Positions 31,371-44,782 of a stretch of DNA of 64,000 nucleotides are shown here, piece after piece (the stretch's first letter is position 1; the number at the start of each line of letters is the position of its first letter). This DNA comes from Lysobacterales bacterium. GTDB lineage: Bacteria > Pseudomonadota > Gammaproteobacteria > Xanthomonadales > SZUA-5. The notes under the pieces are model-generated. The model saw only the letters and a list, made by a program, of their open reading frames with translations. It did no database searches and was not told the origin of the DNA. The stretch covers positions 21,019 to 85,018 of the forward strand of contig JALHRS010000017.1 of the NCBI GenBank assembly GCA_022841325.1, written 5' to 3'. A program made the translations under genes and the position numbers.

Positions 31371-31748
31371 ATGTACGAGCAAGCTAGCAACCAGTTTCTG
31401 GCCCTGTCCAAGCAGGCCGCCGAGACCTTCATCAAGGCCAATGCCATTGCCGTCGAAGGCTTCGAAAAGCTGATCGACATCCAGCTGAAGACCATCGAAG
31501 ACCGCGTCAAGGTCGCTGCTGACCTGATCGGTCAGGCTGGCGAAGTGCGTGATTTCGAAGCCGCCCGCGCCGCATGGCCGAAGAGCGTCAGCCTGATCAA
31601 GGATTCCGCCGAGAAGCTCTACGCCACCAGTCAGGAAGTGACCGGCGTGCTGACCAAGACCGGCGAGGCTTATGGCCAGCTGTTCAAGGGCACCGTCGAC
31701 GCCGCCAATGACGCGGTGGTCAAGGCCAAGACCGCGAAGGCTCGCTGA
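31371..31748 (+). CDS. Phasin family protein
   Basis: MYEQASNQFLALSKQAAETFIKANAIAVEGFEKLIDIQLKTIEDRVKVAADLI. Confidence 0.92.
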   Translation: MYEQASNQFLALSKQAAETFIKANAIAVEGFEKLIDIQLKTIEDRVKVAADLIGQAGEVRDFEAARAAWPKSVSLIKDSAEKLYATSQEVTGVLTKTGEAYGQLFKGTVDAANDAVVKAKTAKAR

Positions 31749-31820
31749 GCTTCCAGATCCAGGGGAAGCAGCGCGCAGGAAGAACGCGTCCAGTCCTCCC
31801 CTTGGTCTTCGCGTCCTGAT

Positions 31821-31853
31821 AGCCCCGGCTGATTCGTCAGCCGGGGTTTTTTT
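31821..31853 (+). terminator. Rho-independent terminator after phasin
   Basis: agccccggctgattcgtcagccggggttttttt. Confidence 0.92.
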
Positions 31854-31877
31854 CTGGCGCCGGGCCAGCCCTCGGGA

Positions 31878-32252
31878 TCAGGCCGCCAGCACCATCATGG
31901 CCACCCAGCAGCCGGTCGCCACTACCCACGCCAGACTGCGCAGATTGGCCTGATTGGCGACGTAGCACACAAAGTAGATCAGCCGGGCGACGATGAAAGC
32001 GACGGCCAGGGCATCGATCCGATCCTGGGCCACACCCAGTTGATGGGCGATGATGGTGGCCGCCGCAAACGGCGGAAAGGCCTCGAAGGAGTTCAGGTGC
32101 GCCCAGTGCGCGCGCTGGCGGAAACCTTCGAGTTGCGCCTGAAAGTCGCGTGGCCGCCGGTTGTTGAAGCCCGGACCGCTGAACTTGGCAAAGCCAGTGA
32201 ACAATATCGGCAGAAAAGCTGCCACCATCACGCACCAGTAGGCAATCGTCAT
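31878..32252 (-). CDS. MAPEG-family membrane protein
   Basis: WAHLNSFEAFPPFAAATIIAHQLGVAQ; four hydrophobic segments. Confidence 0.8.
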   Translation of the reverse strand: MTIAYWCVMVAAFLPILFTGFAKFSGPGFNNRRPRDFQAQLEGFRQRAHWAHLNSFEAFPPFAAATIIAHQLGVAQDRIDALAVAFIVARLIYFVCYVANQANLRSLAWVVATGCWVAMMVLAA

Positions 32253-32481
32253 TTGCTGCTCCGGTCTTGCTCGGGGGAGTCGATTCTGGTGCCGCCTCGG
32301 GCCGATGTCACGGTCTTGATTCGGTGAGCAGGGCTTAATACAGCGCGGATAAGCTAGCCTCCATGCTTGGCGCGCTGGATTGCGCGGTGCCTGCATCGAC
32401 TGGTGTTGCGCGCCGCCGATCGGCGGGAGAATGGTCAGACGTCGACAATACGGCGTCTACAGGCATGGAGTCCGGGCACGG

Positions 32482-34041
32482 ATGTTTCTGGTCGTACTGA
32501 GTGGTGGGGCCAAGGGCCGGGTACTGAAGCTCGAGAACGAGGGCATCATCGGCCGTGACCCGACGGTCGAGTATTCCATCGACGATCCCACCGTATCGCG
32601 GCGCCATTCGGAGCTGCTGAAGTCGGAGAGCGGTTGGCGCCTCCGCGATCTGGGCAGCGCCAACGGCACCGAAATCAACGGGGTCAAGCTGATCGGAGAC
32701 CGCGCCCTGGCTGAAGGCGACGTCATCAGCCTCGGGCGTGTGACCCTGACCTTCAATTCGCAGCTGGCGGGCACCGTTCGCGGCACCGGCCCCGCGTCAG
32801 CGGATGCCACCGAAGTCCCCGCGCACCATGTAGCGACGCAGCAGGGACTGTCACTGCGCTTGCTGGCGGCACTCAAGGGGGAGAATGACGGCGCCGAAGC
32901 GCTCGCGGCCCATGCACTGAAAGCGCTGCTCTCCGGGTTGCCCACCGCGGCCCGCGCCAGCATGGTGGACTGGCGCGCCGGACGCATACTGGCGCGCGCC
33001 CCCGAAGGCGCGGAGATATCCCGCAGCACGCTGTTCCGGGCACTTTCGGCCCTGAAGTCCGAGCCCAAGGGCGTGGTCGTGTGGATGCCCGAACAGTGTC
33101 AGCAACTGGCAAGGACACTGTCGGTCGAGAAGGTCGCGCAGTTCATAGCCGTTCCCATCGACCACCAGGTCGGACTGCTGTTGGAAGGCGACAACGGCAA
33201 GGCCGAGCAGAGCCCGCTTCCGCTGACCCTGGGTGACCTGGAAGAGGCATCGCTGCTGCTGCGCATACCGCTGGCCGCACTGCGGGCCCAGGCTGCCGCT
33301 GGTTCACGCAAGATGCGGGATTCCGACCTGCGACTGGCCCAGCGCATACAGCAGCGCCTGCTGACACCGGCTCCCCCCAAGATCGATGGATTCGAACTGG
33401 CAATGAGCTACACGCCGGCCATGATGGTAGGCGGCGATTTCTTTCATATCGAAATGCACAGCAGCGACGAACTGGCCGTGGTCATCGGCGATGTCTCGGG
33501 CAAGGGCGTTTCCGGCGCCATGTACATGGCTTATCTGGTGGCAGATCTGCGCCATCAGCTCAAGCTGAAGGTGGGTCCGGCCGATCTGCTGGAGAATTTG
33601 CAGCGCAGCCTGAATCCAGTGCTGGAGCCCGGCATGTTTGCCACCGTAGCTGCAGTCTTCGTCAATACCCGAACCGGCATGTGCCGGGTGGGACTGGCGG
33701 GCCATTCGCCGCCGGTGCTGCGCACCGCCGCGCGCAAGGTCATTGAAATGGGTCTGGATCCGGGTTCGCCGGTCGGCGCGGACCGGAATCTGCAGGTTCG
33801 TGAGCAGAAGCTGGCGCTGGCCCCCGGTGACTGCCTGATCCTCACCACCGATGGCGTGGACGAGGGCGAGAACAGTGCCGGCGAGGCCTACGGGAAAGCG
33901 CGTCGCGATCAGGTGCTGCTGTCCTGCGATACCGCGGCAGAAATCAATCAAGCGCTGCGCAAGTCCCTGCTGGAATTCGTCGGCAAGGATCGCTCCACCG
34001 ATGACCTCACGATCATCTGTCTGGGACGATTACGCCAGTAG
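32482..34041 (+). CDS. FHA domain-containing SpoIIE/RsbU-type PP2C phosphatase
   Basis: FHA: GIIGRDPTVEYSIDDPTVSRRHSELL..LGSANGTEING; PP2C: VGGDFF, VIGDVSGKGVSGAMYM, TTDGVDEGEN, STDDLTIICLGR. Confidence 0.93.
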   Translation: MFLVVLSGGAKGRVLKLENEGIIGRDPTVEYSIDDPTVSRRHSELLKSESGWRLRDLGSANGTEINGVKLIGDRALAEGDVISLGRVTLTFNSQLAGTVRGTGPASADATEVPAHHVATQQGLSLRLLAALKGENDGAEALAAHALKALLSGLPTAARASMVDWRAGRILARAPEGAEISRSTLFRALSALKSEPKGVVVWMPEQCQQLARTLSVEKVAQFIAVPIDHQVGLLLEGDNGKAEQSPLPLTLGDLEEASLLLRIPLAALRAQAAAGSRKMRDSDLRLAQRIQQRLLTPAPPKIDGFELAMSYTPAMMVGGDFFHIEMHSSDELAVVIGDVSGKGVSGAMYMAYLVADLRHQLKLKVGPADLLENLQRSLNPVLEPGMFATVAAVFVNTRTGMCRVGLAGHSPPVLRTAARKVIEMGLDPGSPVGADRNLQVREQKLALAPGDCLILTTDGVDEGENSAGEAYGKARRDQVLLSCDTAAEINQALRKSLLEFVGKDRSTDDLTIICLGRLRQ

Positions 34042-34153
34042 CAGTTCGAGACGACCGGAATGCGCGGCTCGGCCCGCGCCGGCCCTCGGCCTGCCAGAAC
34101 CGCGCCCCCTGGGCTGAGTGAATGGCGCCGCTGAGGGCGCGCAGGACGTGGAA

Positions 34154-34690
34154 CTACTGACCCTTGAACCAGGCCAGAATCCGCGCAAACAACCCGGGCT
34201 TGGGTGCCGACCTGGCTCCCAACAGATCGGCGGCCTGACGCCCCACCTGGGGACTGGCCGCGGGCGGCGCCGCAGGCGACGCCGGTGCCTGGGTGGCGCC
34301 CAGCAGATCTGCCGCCGCACTGCTGAGTGCCGGCGTCGGTGCAGCGGCCGTGACTCCACCGTCGGCCAGAGCCGCGTTGAGATCGGGGGCAATGGAAAAC
34401 AGCTTGCTGAAACCCGACAGATCAAAAACCTGGCGCACACTGGGTGCCAGACCACAAAGCCTGAGACTGCCGCCCTTGCTCATCTGTTTGGCCAAGGCCA
34501 GCAACACGCGCAGACCAGCGCTGCTGACATAACTGATGCCGGACAGGTCGACGATGAACTTGGACTCGCCCGCGGACGTCAGGTCGTGCGCCGCAAGCTC
34601 GAAATCAGCGGAGGTCTCGGTGTCGAGACGACCGTTCAGACGGAGAACCCGGAAGTCCCCGTGGGTTTCGCTACCAATATCTAGCGCCAT
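34154..34690 (-). CDS. STAS-domain anti-sigma factor antagonist with Ala/Pro-rich C-terminal extension
   Basis: VDLSGISYVSSAGLRVLLALAKQM; tail with two AADLLGA copies and GLFARILAWFKGQ. Confidence 0.9.
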   Translation of the reverse strand: MALDIGSETHGDFRVLRLNGRLDTETSADFELAAHDLTSAGESKFIVDLSGISYVSSAGLRVLLALAKQMSKGGSLRLCGLAPSVRQVFDLSGFSKLFSIAPDLNAALADGGVTAAAPTPALSSAAADLLGATQAPASPAAPPAASPQVGRQAADLLGARSAPKPGLFARILAWFKGQ

Positions 34691-34697
34691 GCGATCC

Positions 34698-35690
34698 TCA
34701 TAACAATCTGAAGTTGAACTGGGCGGGGCCTACTGAAAGGGTATCACTCTCAGCCAGCACACGTTCTTGCACCATCTCGCCATTGATCTTGACGGCACCG
34801 TTGGCGGCCACGTCGCGCACGCAGAATCCGGCGCGGGTCATGGTGATCTCGAGCTGGCGCTTGGCGATACCCGGCGCCGACAACTGCAGATCGCAGGCCG
34901 TATCGGTGCCGATACTGATCGGCTTCAAGCCCAGCGTCTGCACCACCGAGCCGGCTTCGGCATTTCGCGGCTCCAGCCGGCCCTGGCGAAACACGACGGT
35001 GGCATCCGGATTGCGCGGGCGTTTGCCGGCCGGCGCCGGCGGCGGCGTTGCCGCGCTGGCAGCCGCTGCTGGTGATACCGCCGGCTTCAGCGCCGGCAGC
35101 GGCGCGACCAGGGTGGCATCGGGATCACCCGTGGACGGCGACTCCTTCAACGGTGCAGCGATGATCGTCGCCGCGGAATTAGGTTCGCCGGGAGCGGCCG
35201 GAATGGCCTCCATCCGTGCGGTGTCTTCGTCGCTGGTATCGAGATCGGACTCCTGGGTGACAACGGCCAGGAAGCGTTCCTTCAGCGCCAGCGCCCGAGT
35301 CCGCGCCTTGCCGTGCTCGGCGATGCGCGCATCGACGGCCTTGACCCGGTTGGCCAGCTCCTTTTCATCAAACTCGCCGAGGGCGTGCCGGAAATCGACT
35401 TCTTCACGGTCGAGCTGCGCCGTCTTGAAGGCCGTTTCCAGCTGGGCGAGTTCAGTACGCAGGGCCCGATAGGCCTCACCCGCCTTCTGGATCAGCGGCG
35501 CCGCCTGCGACATCAGCTCAGCCTGGCGCTTGCGATAGTCGGACTGGACCCTTTGATAAACCTCGGTCGAGACCTGGGAGCGCTTGCTCTCCATGATCTT
35601 CAGTCGCTCCCCGAGCTGGTCCTGCTCGGACTTGATCGCTGCCAGCGCCTCGACGGCACTGAGATCCACCGAATTCAAATCCAGAGCCAT
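34698..35690 (-). CDS. Coiled-coil protein with C-terminal FHA-like domain
   Basis: Helical N-terminal half; C-terminal ISIGTDTACDLQLSAPGIAKRQLEITMTRAGFCVRDVAANGAVKINGE resembles degenerate FHA. Confidence 0.75.
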   Translation of the reverse strand: MALDLNSVDLSAVEALAAIKSEQDQLGERLKIMESKRSQVSTEVYQRVQSDYRKRQAELMSQAAPLIQKAGEAYRALRTELAQLETAFKTAQLDREEVDFRHALGEFDEKELANRVKAVDARIAEHGKARTRALALKERFLAVVTQESDLDTSDEDTARMEAIPAAPGEPNSAATIIAAPLKESPSTGDPDATLVAPLPALKPAVSPAAAASAATPPPAPAGKRPRNPDATVVFRQGRLEPRNAEAGSVVQTLGLKPISIGTDTACDLQLSAPGIAKRQLEITMTRAGFCVRDVAANGAVKINGEMVQERVLAESDTLSVGPAQFNFRLL

Positions 35691-35748
35691 GACACCTCCG
35701 CTGTCGATTGCTGCTGCGGACTCCGCAAGCTGACTGACGTGGACTCGG

Positions 35749-36594
35749 TCACAGGGCCTCTACCTTCAACTCCACCGATCCGAATCGAAGCGTATCACCA
35801 ATGGCCAGAGGCCGCGCCTGTCCGGTGGGCAGGCGCTCACCGTTGACATAGGTGCCGTTGGTGGTACCCACTTCTTCACGCAGGAAGGGCATGCCGCCCT
35901 CGATCACCACCTTGGCGTGACGCCGCGACAGACTGCGCTGGGTATCCAGTGGCCCCAGATTGATCTCGGGCAGGATGCCGGTGACCGGATCCGGCCGACC
36001 GACCAGCAACTCCGGTTTGCTGCTGTTGAGCGCGAACTCGCTGCCGCTGGCCTCGTGCACCAGTTTGATCGGCTTGCCGATGCGCGCCGGATCCACCGGC
36101 GCGGCACGCCTGGCTGCCGGTGCGCGGGTCTGGGAAAGATCGGCCTTGACCGTCTCGGCGGGCCCGAAGGTGCTGGACACCGGCCCACCGGGTCGGGAAG
36201 GCACAGCGCCACGCTTGAGCAGTTCGAGCTCTTCCTGCATGGCCTGCATCTGCTCTTCGGTACGCCGCAGGCGTGCCACCAGCTTGCGCATGATGCGCAC
36301 CGCAATCTCGAAGTTGTCGCGCAGCATGTCGGCAAACGCGGCGCGATCGATCCGCAGCAGGCGCGCGGCCGTGGCCGCCCGGACTGCCGCAAAGCGCGGC
36401 TGGTCTTCCAGGATGGCCATCTCGCCGAAGAAATCACCGGGGCCCAGGGTCGCAATCGGCGTTTCGCCGCGGGCGCGCCGCAGGATCTCGACCGAGCCGG
36501 TCTCGATGATGAACATGTCACTGCCCGCGTCGCCTTCGCGGAATACGAAACTGCCGGCGGGCATGTCAACGTAGACCGGTTTCGATTTGCTCAT
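35749..36594 (-). CDS. Cyclic-nucleotide-binding plus FHA domain protein
   Basis: cNMP: GSFVFREGDAGSDMFIIETGSVEI..LGPGDFFGEMAILEDQPRFAAVRA; FHA: SLSRRHAKV..VGTTNGTYVNGERL. Confidence 0.92.
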   Translation of the reverse strand: MSKSKPVYVDMPAGSFVFREGDAGSDMFIIETGSVEILRRARGETPIATLGPGDFFGEMAILEDQPRFAAVRAATAARLLRIDRAAFADMLRDNFEIAVRIMRKLVARLRRTEEQMQAMQEELELLKRGAVPSRPGGPVSSTFGPAETVKADLSQTRAPAARRAAPVDPARIGKPIKLVHEASGSEFALNSSKPELLVGRPDPVTGILPEINLGPLDTQRSLSRRHAKVVIEGGMPFLREEVGTTNGTYVNGERLPTGQARPLAIGDTLRFGSVELKVEAL

Positions 36595-36883
36595 CGATCA
36601 ATGCTCGTGAGAGTGTGGCTCCGCAGCACACAGAATCACTACGGCAGGTCGTGGAGTATGCCGAGCGGCGGAACACGGCAGCAAGCGCCCAGCATGGCCC
36701 CTTGAACGGCTCGCCAGGGTCCGTGCCGACGCAGGTAGAGCAGCGACTCAGTTTTTGGAGGGGGTTTGTGTGTGAATTCTGAACAACTCGGCTTGCGGCC
36801 TCTTTCAGCGGCCCGATATACTCTCGCTGATTTTTCGCCCGGCCCAAAACGCCGCGGGCCGCAACCGAGACAGGCTGAAGTCC

Positions 36884-38099
<1,216 letters not shown>

Positions 38100-38151
38100 T
38101 CCTTTTTCGCTGCACCTTTCACATTAACTGAAACAGTCACTACGGAGTTGA

Positions 38152-38421
<270 letters not shown>

Positions 38422-38478
38422 TCCGTCCCCGATCGACCGGCGGTCGCCCAGGCGCGGCCGCTGTAACGGAGTAGAGCG

Positions 38479-38955
38479 ATGAATATCAACTTGACCTTGG
38501 TCATCCAGGGCCTCGCGTTCTTCGCGACGGCCTGGGTGGTCATGAAATTCGGCTGGCCGCTGATCAACAGCGCCATCGAAGAGCGCCAGAAGAAGATTGC
38601 CGACGGTCTGGCCGCTGCCGAAGAAGGGCAGCGCGCGCTGGCGCAGGCGAGCGAGAAGCAGGATGCGGTGATCCGCGAAGCGCGTGGCGAAGCCGCGGGC
38701 ATCCGTGATCGCGCCGAGAAGGAATACTCGGCCATTCTCGACAAGGCCAAGGCCGATGCGGTGGCCGAAGGCAGCCGTCAGAAGTCGGTGGCTTTTGCCG
38801 AGATCGCGACGGAAGCCCATCGCACCCGGCAGGCGCTGGCTCAGCACGTGGCCGATCTCGCGATCAAGGGTGCCGAGCACCTGATCCGCAAGGAAATCGA
38901 TCCCAAGGTGCACCAGGCGCTGATGGACGATCTGATCAAAGAGATCCGCCAATGA
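38479..38955 (+). CDS. atpF: F0F1 ATP synthase subunit B
   Basis: [48 protein letters not shown]. Confidence 0.97.
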   Translation: MNINLTLVIQGLAFFATAWVVMKFGWPLINSAIEERQKKIADGLAAAEEGQRALAQASEKQDAVIREARGEAAGIRDRAEKEYSAILDKAKADAVAEGSRQKSVAFAEIATEAHRTRQALAQHVADLAIKGAEHLIRKEIDPKVHQALMDDLIKEIRQ

Positions 38956-39485
38956 GCAATGCGCTGACACTGGCGCGGCCCTACGCCCGCGCCGCCTTCG
39001 AGCTGGCCAAGGTCGATCAGGCCGCAGCTGAGTGGTCGGGCAAGCTGTCACTGGCCGCGCACATCGCGGCCAATGACACCGTCCAGAGCCTGATCAACAG
39101 TCCCAAGCTGACGGCCGCCGACCGGCTCCATCTGTTCCTGCCGGAAGGCGAGAACAGCGACAGCCGCTACGGCCGTTTCCTGGCGCTGCTGGAGGGCAAC
39201 CAGCGTCTGTCGCTGCTGCCGCAGATTGCAGAGCTGTTCGATTTGCTGCGCGCCGAAGACGAACGCACCCTCCGGGTACGCGTGCGCTCGGCCATGGCTA
39301 TCGACGCCGTGCAGCAGCAGGAACTGACCGGCGCTCTGGCGGCGCGCTTCAAGCGCGTGGCTACGCTGGACATCGTCATCGACCCCGAGCTGATCGGCGG
39401 CGCGGTGGTCGAGGCCGGCGACGTCGTGATTGATGGTTCGATGCGCGGCAAGCTGCAGCGCCTGCGAACCGAGCTGGCGCAGTAG
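38952..39485 (+). CDS. atpH: F0F1 ATP synthase subunit delta
   Basis: [26 protein letters not shown]; 4-nt overlap with atpF. Confidence 0.96.
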   Translation: MSNALTLARPYARAAFELAKVDQAAAEWSGKLSLAAHIAANDTVQSLINSPKLTAADRLHLFLPEGENSDSRYGRFLALLEGNQRLSLLPQIAELFDLLRAEDERTLRVRVRSAMAIDAVQQQELTGALAARFKRVATLDIVIDPELIGGAVVEAGDVVIDGSMRGKLQRLRTELAQ

Positions 39486-39611
39486 GCGCCGCTCACGGCT
39501 GCGGCCTGAGGGCCGCGCCGTTGCTGGAACGAACGGTTGTGGCTACAGCGCAACCACACAAATTTTGATTCGGTCGCGACCCGGGTGTCGCCACTACAGG
39601 AAACCACCGTC

Positions 39612-41159
39612 ATGCAGACGCAACTGAACCCTTCCGAGATCAGCGACCTCATCAAGTCGCGCATCGAGAAGTTCAAGACCTCCGCCGAAGCGCGCAACGA
39701 AGGCACCATCGTCTCGGTCTCGGACGGCATCGTGCGCATCCATGGCCTCGCCGACGTGATGCAGGGCGAAATGATCGAGATGCCGGGCGACACCTTCGCC
39801 CTGGCCTTGAATCTGGAGCGTGATTCGGTCGGTTCAGTGGTGCTGGGTGACTACGAGCACCTGCGCGAAGGCGACACCGTCAAGACCACCGGCCGCATTC
39901 TGGAAGTGCCGGTCGGCCCGGAACTGCTCGGCCGCGTCGTTGACGCACTGGGTAACCCGATCGATGCCAAGGGCCCGCTCGGCGCCAAGCTCTCCAGCCC
40001 GATCGAGAAAGTCGCTCCCGGCGTGATCTGGCGCAAGTCGGTCGCCCAGCCGGTGCAGACCGGCTACAAGTCGGTGGACGCCATGGTCCCGGTCGGTCGC
40101 GGTCAGCGTGAGCTGATCATCGGCGATCGCCAGACCGGCAAGACTGCACTGGCCATCGACACCATCATCAATCAGAAGAACAGCGGCATCAAATGCATCT
40201 ATGTCGCCATCGGCCAGAAGCAGAGCTCGATTGCGAATGTGGTGCGCAAGCTCGAAGAGCACGGCGCCCTGGCCCACACCATCATCGTTGCCGCCTCGGC
40301 TTCCGAATCGGCCGCGATGCAGTACGTCGCCGCCTACGCCGGCTGCGCCATGGGCGAGTACTTCCGTGATCGCGGTGAAGATGCGCTGATCATCTATGAC
40401 GATCTGACCAAGCAGGCCTGGGCCTATCGCCAGATTTCGCTGCTGCTGCGTCGTCCGCCGGGTCGTGAAGCCTATCCCGGTGACGTCTTCTACCTGCATT
40501 CGCGTCTGCTCGAGCGCGCCGCGCGCGTCAACGAGGAATACGTCGAGAAGTTCACGATGGGCGAGGTCAAGGGCAAGACCGGGTCGCTGACCGCATTGCC
40601 GATCATCGAGACCCAGGCCGGTGACGTCTCGGCCTTCGTGCCGACCAATGTGATCTCGATCACCGACGGCCAGATCTTCCTTGAGACCGATCTGTTCAAC
40701 GCCGGCGTCCGCCCGGCCATGAACGCCGGCGTCTCGGTGTCCCGCGTCGGTGGCTCGGCCCAGACCAAGGCCATCAAGAAGCTGGGCGGCGGTATTCGTC
40801 TGGCACTGGCGCAGTATCGTGAGCTGGCCGCCTTCGCGCAGTTCGCTTCCGACCTCGACGCCGCCACCCGCGCCCAGCTGGAACGCGGCCAGCGCGTCAC
40901 CGAGTTGATGAAGCAGAAGCAGTACGCGCCGATGTCGGTCTCCGAAATGGCGCTGTCGCTGTACTGCGTCAACGAGGGCCACATGGACGATCTGCCGATG
41001 AACAAGATCCAGGCCTTCGAAAAAGCCCTGCACCAGCACTTCCACAGCAATCACGGCCAGCTCATGAGCGACATGGCTGTCAGTGGCGACTGGAACAAGG
41101 ACATCGAAGAGACCTTCAAGAAGGGTATTGCGGAGTTCAAGAAGACCGGAAGCTGGTGA
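39612..41159 (+). CDS. atpA: F0F1 ATP synthase subunit alpha
   Basis: [36 protein letters not shown]. Confidence 0.98.
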   Translation: MQTQLNPSEISDLIKSRIEKFKTSAEARNEGTIVSVSDGIVRIHGLADVMQGEMIEMPGDTFALALNLERDSVGSVVLGDYEHLREGDTVKTTGRILEVPVGPELLGRVVDALGNPIDAKGPLGAKLSSPIEKVAPGVIWRKSVAQPVQTGYKSVDAMVPVGRGQRELIIGDRQTGKTALAIDTIINQKNSGIKCIYVAIGQKQSSIANVVRKLEEHGALAHTIIVAASASESAAMQYVAAYAGCAMGEYFRDRGEDALIIYDDLTKQAWAYRQISLLLRRPPGREAYPGDVFYLHSRLLERAARVNEEYVEKFTMGEVKGKTGSLTALPIIETQAGDVSAFVPTNVISITDGQIFLETDLFNAGVRPAMNAGVSVSRVGGSAQTKAIKKLGGGIRLALAQYRELAAFAQFASDLDAATRAQLERGQRVTELMKQKQYAPMSVSEMALSLYCVNEGHMDDLPMNKIQAFEKALHQHFHSNHGQLMSDMAVSGDWNKDIEETFKKGIAEFKKTGSW

Positions 41160-41162
41160 AGC

Positions 41163-41308
41163 CGGGACCGGGGACCCGGGACCCGGGACCCGACAGCGAG
41201 CTCAACGTTATCTCCGAGACATTGATCTAAAGCAGCACAGAGCTGAAAAACGGCACCCGAGACGGCAATCGCCGGTCCCGGGTCCCGGGTCCCGGGTACC
41301 GGGTCCCG
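41163..41308. repeat. Heptamer inverted repeat (GGGACCC word) between atpA and atpG
   Basis: CGGGACC GGGGACC CGGGACC CGGGACC at 41163-41190; GGTCCCG x3, GGTACCG, GGTCCCG at 41274-41308. Confidence 0.95.
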
Positions 41309-41342
41309 ACTACAGAGCTCCGCGCTCGAGGGCAGGCTAAAG

Positions 41343-42206
41343 ATGGCAGGCGCAAGAGAAATTCGAACCAAGATCAAGAGCGTGCAGAACACCCGCAAGG
41401 TGACGCGTGCTCTGGAAATGGTGTCGGCGAGCAAGATTCGTCGGGCGCAGGAGCTGATGAAGGCTTCGCGCCCCTATGCACAGCTGATGCGTCAGGTCAT
41501 CGGTCACGTGGCCAAGGCCAACACCGAGTACCAGCACCCGTTCCTGGTCGAGCGTGATGAGGTGTCGCATGTCGGCTACGTCATCGTCTCCACCGATCGC
41601 GGTCTGTGCGGCGGTCTCAACGCCAATCTGTTCCGCAAGCTGCTCGGCGAAATCCGCGAGTGGCAGGCCAAGGGCGCACAGATCGACGTCGTCTGCGTCG
41701 GCGCCAAGGCCACGGCCTTCTTCAAGCGCCTCAAGGTCAACATGGTGGGCTCAGTCACGCACCTGGGCGAGAAGCCGCGCGTGGACCAGCTGATCGGCGC
41801 CATCAAGGTGATGATGGACAGCTACATGGACGGCCGCGTCGATCGCCTGTTCGTGGCCTACAACGATTTCGTCAACACCATGACCCAGAAGATCACGGTC
41901 GACCAGCTGCTGCCGCTGCTGCCCACTGACGATCTGGACAGCAAGCATCAGTGGGATTACCTGTACGAGCCGAGCGCGCCCGAGATCATGGATCACGTGC
42001 TGTCGCGCTACATCGAGAGTCTGGTGTATCAGGCCGTGCTGGAGAACCTGGCCTCCGAGCACGCCGCCCGCATGGTGGCCATGAAGTCGGCCAGCGACAA
42101 CGCCACCAAGGCCATCGATAGTCTGACACTGGTCTACAACAAGGCCCGCCAGGCCGCGATCACGCAGGAGATCAGCGAAATCGTCGGCGGCGCGGCAGCG
42201 GTCTGA
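41343..42206 (+). CDS. atpG: F0F1 ATP synthase subunit gamma
   Basis: [35 protein letters not shown]. Confidence 0.98.
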   Translation: MAGAREIRTKIKSVQNTRKVTRALEMVSASKIRRAQELMKASRPYAQLMRQVIGHVAKANTEYQHPFLVERDEVSHVGYVIVSTDRGLCGGLNANLFRKLLGEIREWQAKGAQIDVVCVGAKATAFFKRLKVNMVGSVTHLGEKPRVDQLIGAIKVMMDSYMDGRVDRLFVAYNDFVNTMTQKITVDQLLPLLPTDDLDSKHQWDYLYEPSAPEIMDHVLSRYIESLVYQAVLENLASEHAARMVAMKSASDNATKAIDSLTLVYNKARQAAITQEISEIVGGAAAV

Positions 42207-42214
42207 GTGGAGCA

Positions 42215-42319
42215 GGAAAAAGGGAAATGGAAAAAGGAAAAGGGTAAGAGCGAAAAGCGAAAAGACAGAGCAGTGTCTGCTCTCCCCTTTTCCATTTTCC
42301 TTTTTCCATTTTCCTTCTC
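42215..42319. repeat. Heptamer inverted repeat (GGAAAAR word), copy 1, between atpG and atpD
   Basis: GGAAAAA GGGAAAT GGAAAAA GGAAAAG GGTAAGA ... CCCTTTT CCATTTT CCTTTTT CCATTTT CCTTCTC. Confidence 0.95.
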
Positions 42320-42347
42320 TGAAGGGGTTTTCGGCGCCACGCGCTGA

Positions 42348-43953
<1,606 letters not shown>

Positions 43954-43957
43954 TGCT

Positions 43958-44064
43958 GGGAAAAGGAAAAGGGAAAAGGGAAAAAGGTGAGAGCCGCTCC
44001 TGTCTTGGCTTGAACCCTTTTCCTTTTGAGCGAGCGCAGCGAGCGGCCGTTTCCCTTTTTCCTC
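43958..44064. repeat. Heptamer inverted repeat (GGAAAAR word) between atpD and atpC
   Basis: GGGAAAA GGAAAAG GGAAAAG GGAAAAA GGTGAGA ... CCCTTTT CCTTTTG [gc-rich insert] CCCTTTTTCC. Confidence 0.92.
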
Positions 44065-44103
44065 TACTTGCAACACCGTCCCAACAGAGCGAGCAACTGA
44101 ATC

Positions 44104-44520
44104 ATGAGCACCATCCGCGTCGATGTCGTCAGTGCCGAAGCCTCCGTGTTTCACGGTGAGGCCAAGCTGGTAGTTGCCACGGGCGAGATGGGTGAGCTCG
44201 GTATTGCGCCGCGCCATGCGCCCTTGATCACGCGCCTGAAGCCGGGTCAGGTGCGGGTGATCCAGCCCAATGACGAGGAGCTGTTCCTGTACGTCTCCGG
44301 CGGCATCATGGAAGTGCAGCCCAGCGTCGTCACCATCCTCACCGATACCGCCGTTCGTGCGGCCGATCTGGACGAAGCCGCGGCCAAGCAGGCCAAGGAA
44401 GATGCCGAGAAGGCCATCGCCAACCGCACGGATGCCATCGAGATCGCCGAAGCCCAGGCCCGCCTGGCGGAAGCCGCGGCGCAGTTGCAGCTGATCAACA
44501 AGCTGCGCGGCAAGCACTGA
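44104..44520 (+). CDS. atpC: F0F1 ATP synthase subunit epsilon
   Basis: [47 protein letters not shown]. Confidence 0.97.
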   Translation: MSTIRVDVVSAEASVFHGEAKLVVATGEMGELGIAPRHAPLITRLKPGQVRVIQPNDEELFLYVSGGIMEVQPSVVTILTDTAVRAADLDEAAAKQAKEDAEKAIANRTDAIEIAEAQARLAEAAAQLQLINKLRGKH

Positions 44521-44543
44521 GCACAGCCAGCATCAAGCTCCCC

Positions 44544-44575
44544 GAAAACGCCGGCGCCAGCCGGCGTTTTCTTTT
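44544..44575 (+). terminator. Rho-independent terminator of atp operon
   Basis: gaaaacgccggcgccagccggcgttttctttt. Confidence 0.92.
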
Positions 44576-44633
44576 GCTCGATCCAATCCTCCCCGGCGTT
44601 GGCCGCGTGGCGGCCGGATTGTCCGGCGCAGCT

Positions 44634-44666
44634 GTCACGTAGACCCTTCGGGGCTACGTGACCTAC
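44634..44666. repeat. GTCACGTAGRCC-type palindromic repeat
   Basis: gtcacgtagacccttcggggctacgtgacctac. Confidence 0.75.
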
Positions 44667-44782
44667 CTCAACGTCTTGATGCGCGAATAGGCGCACCGTC
44701 AGCGGACTTCCAGCGAATTCACTACAACCAGACCGTAGTCCGTGGCAATCTGATGGCCTGAACGCGCCAACCCGAGAGACTC

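Noticed and set aside
44634-44666. Rho-independent terminator for the atp operon
   Set aside because: No T-tract, and a proper terminator is already present at 44544-44575; better explained as a dispersed palindrome.
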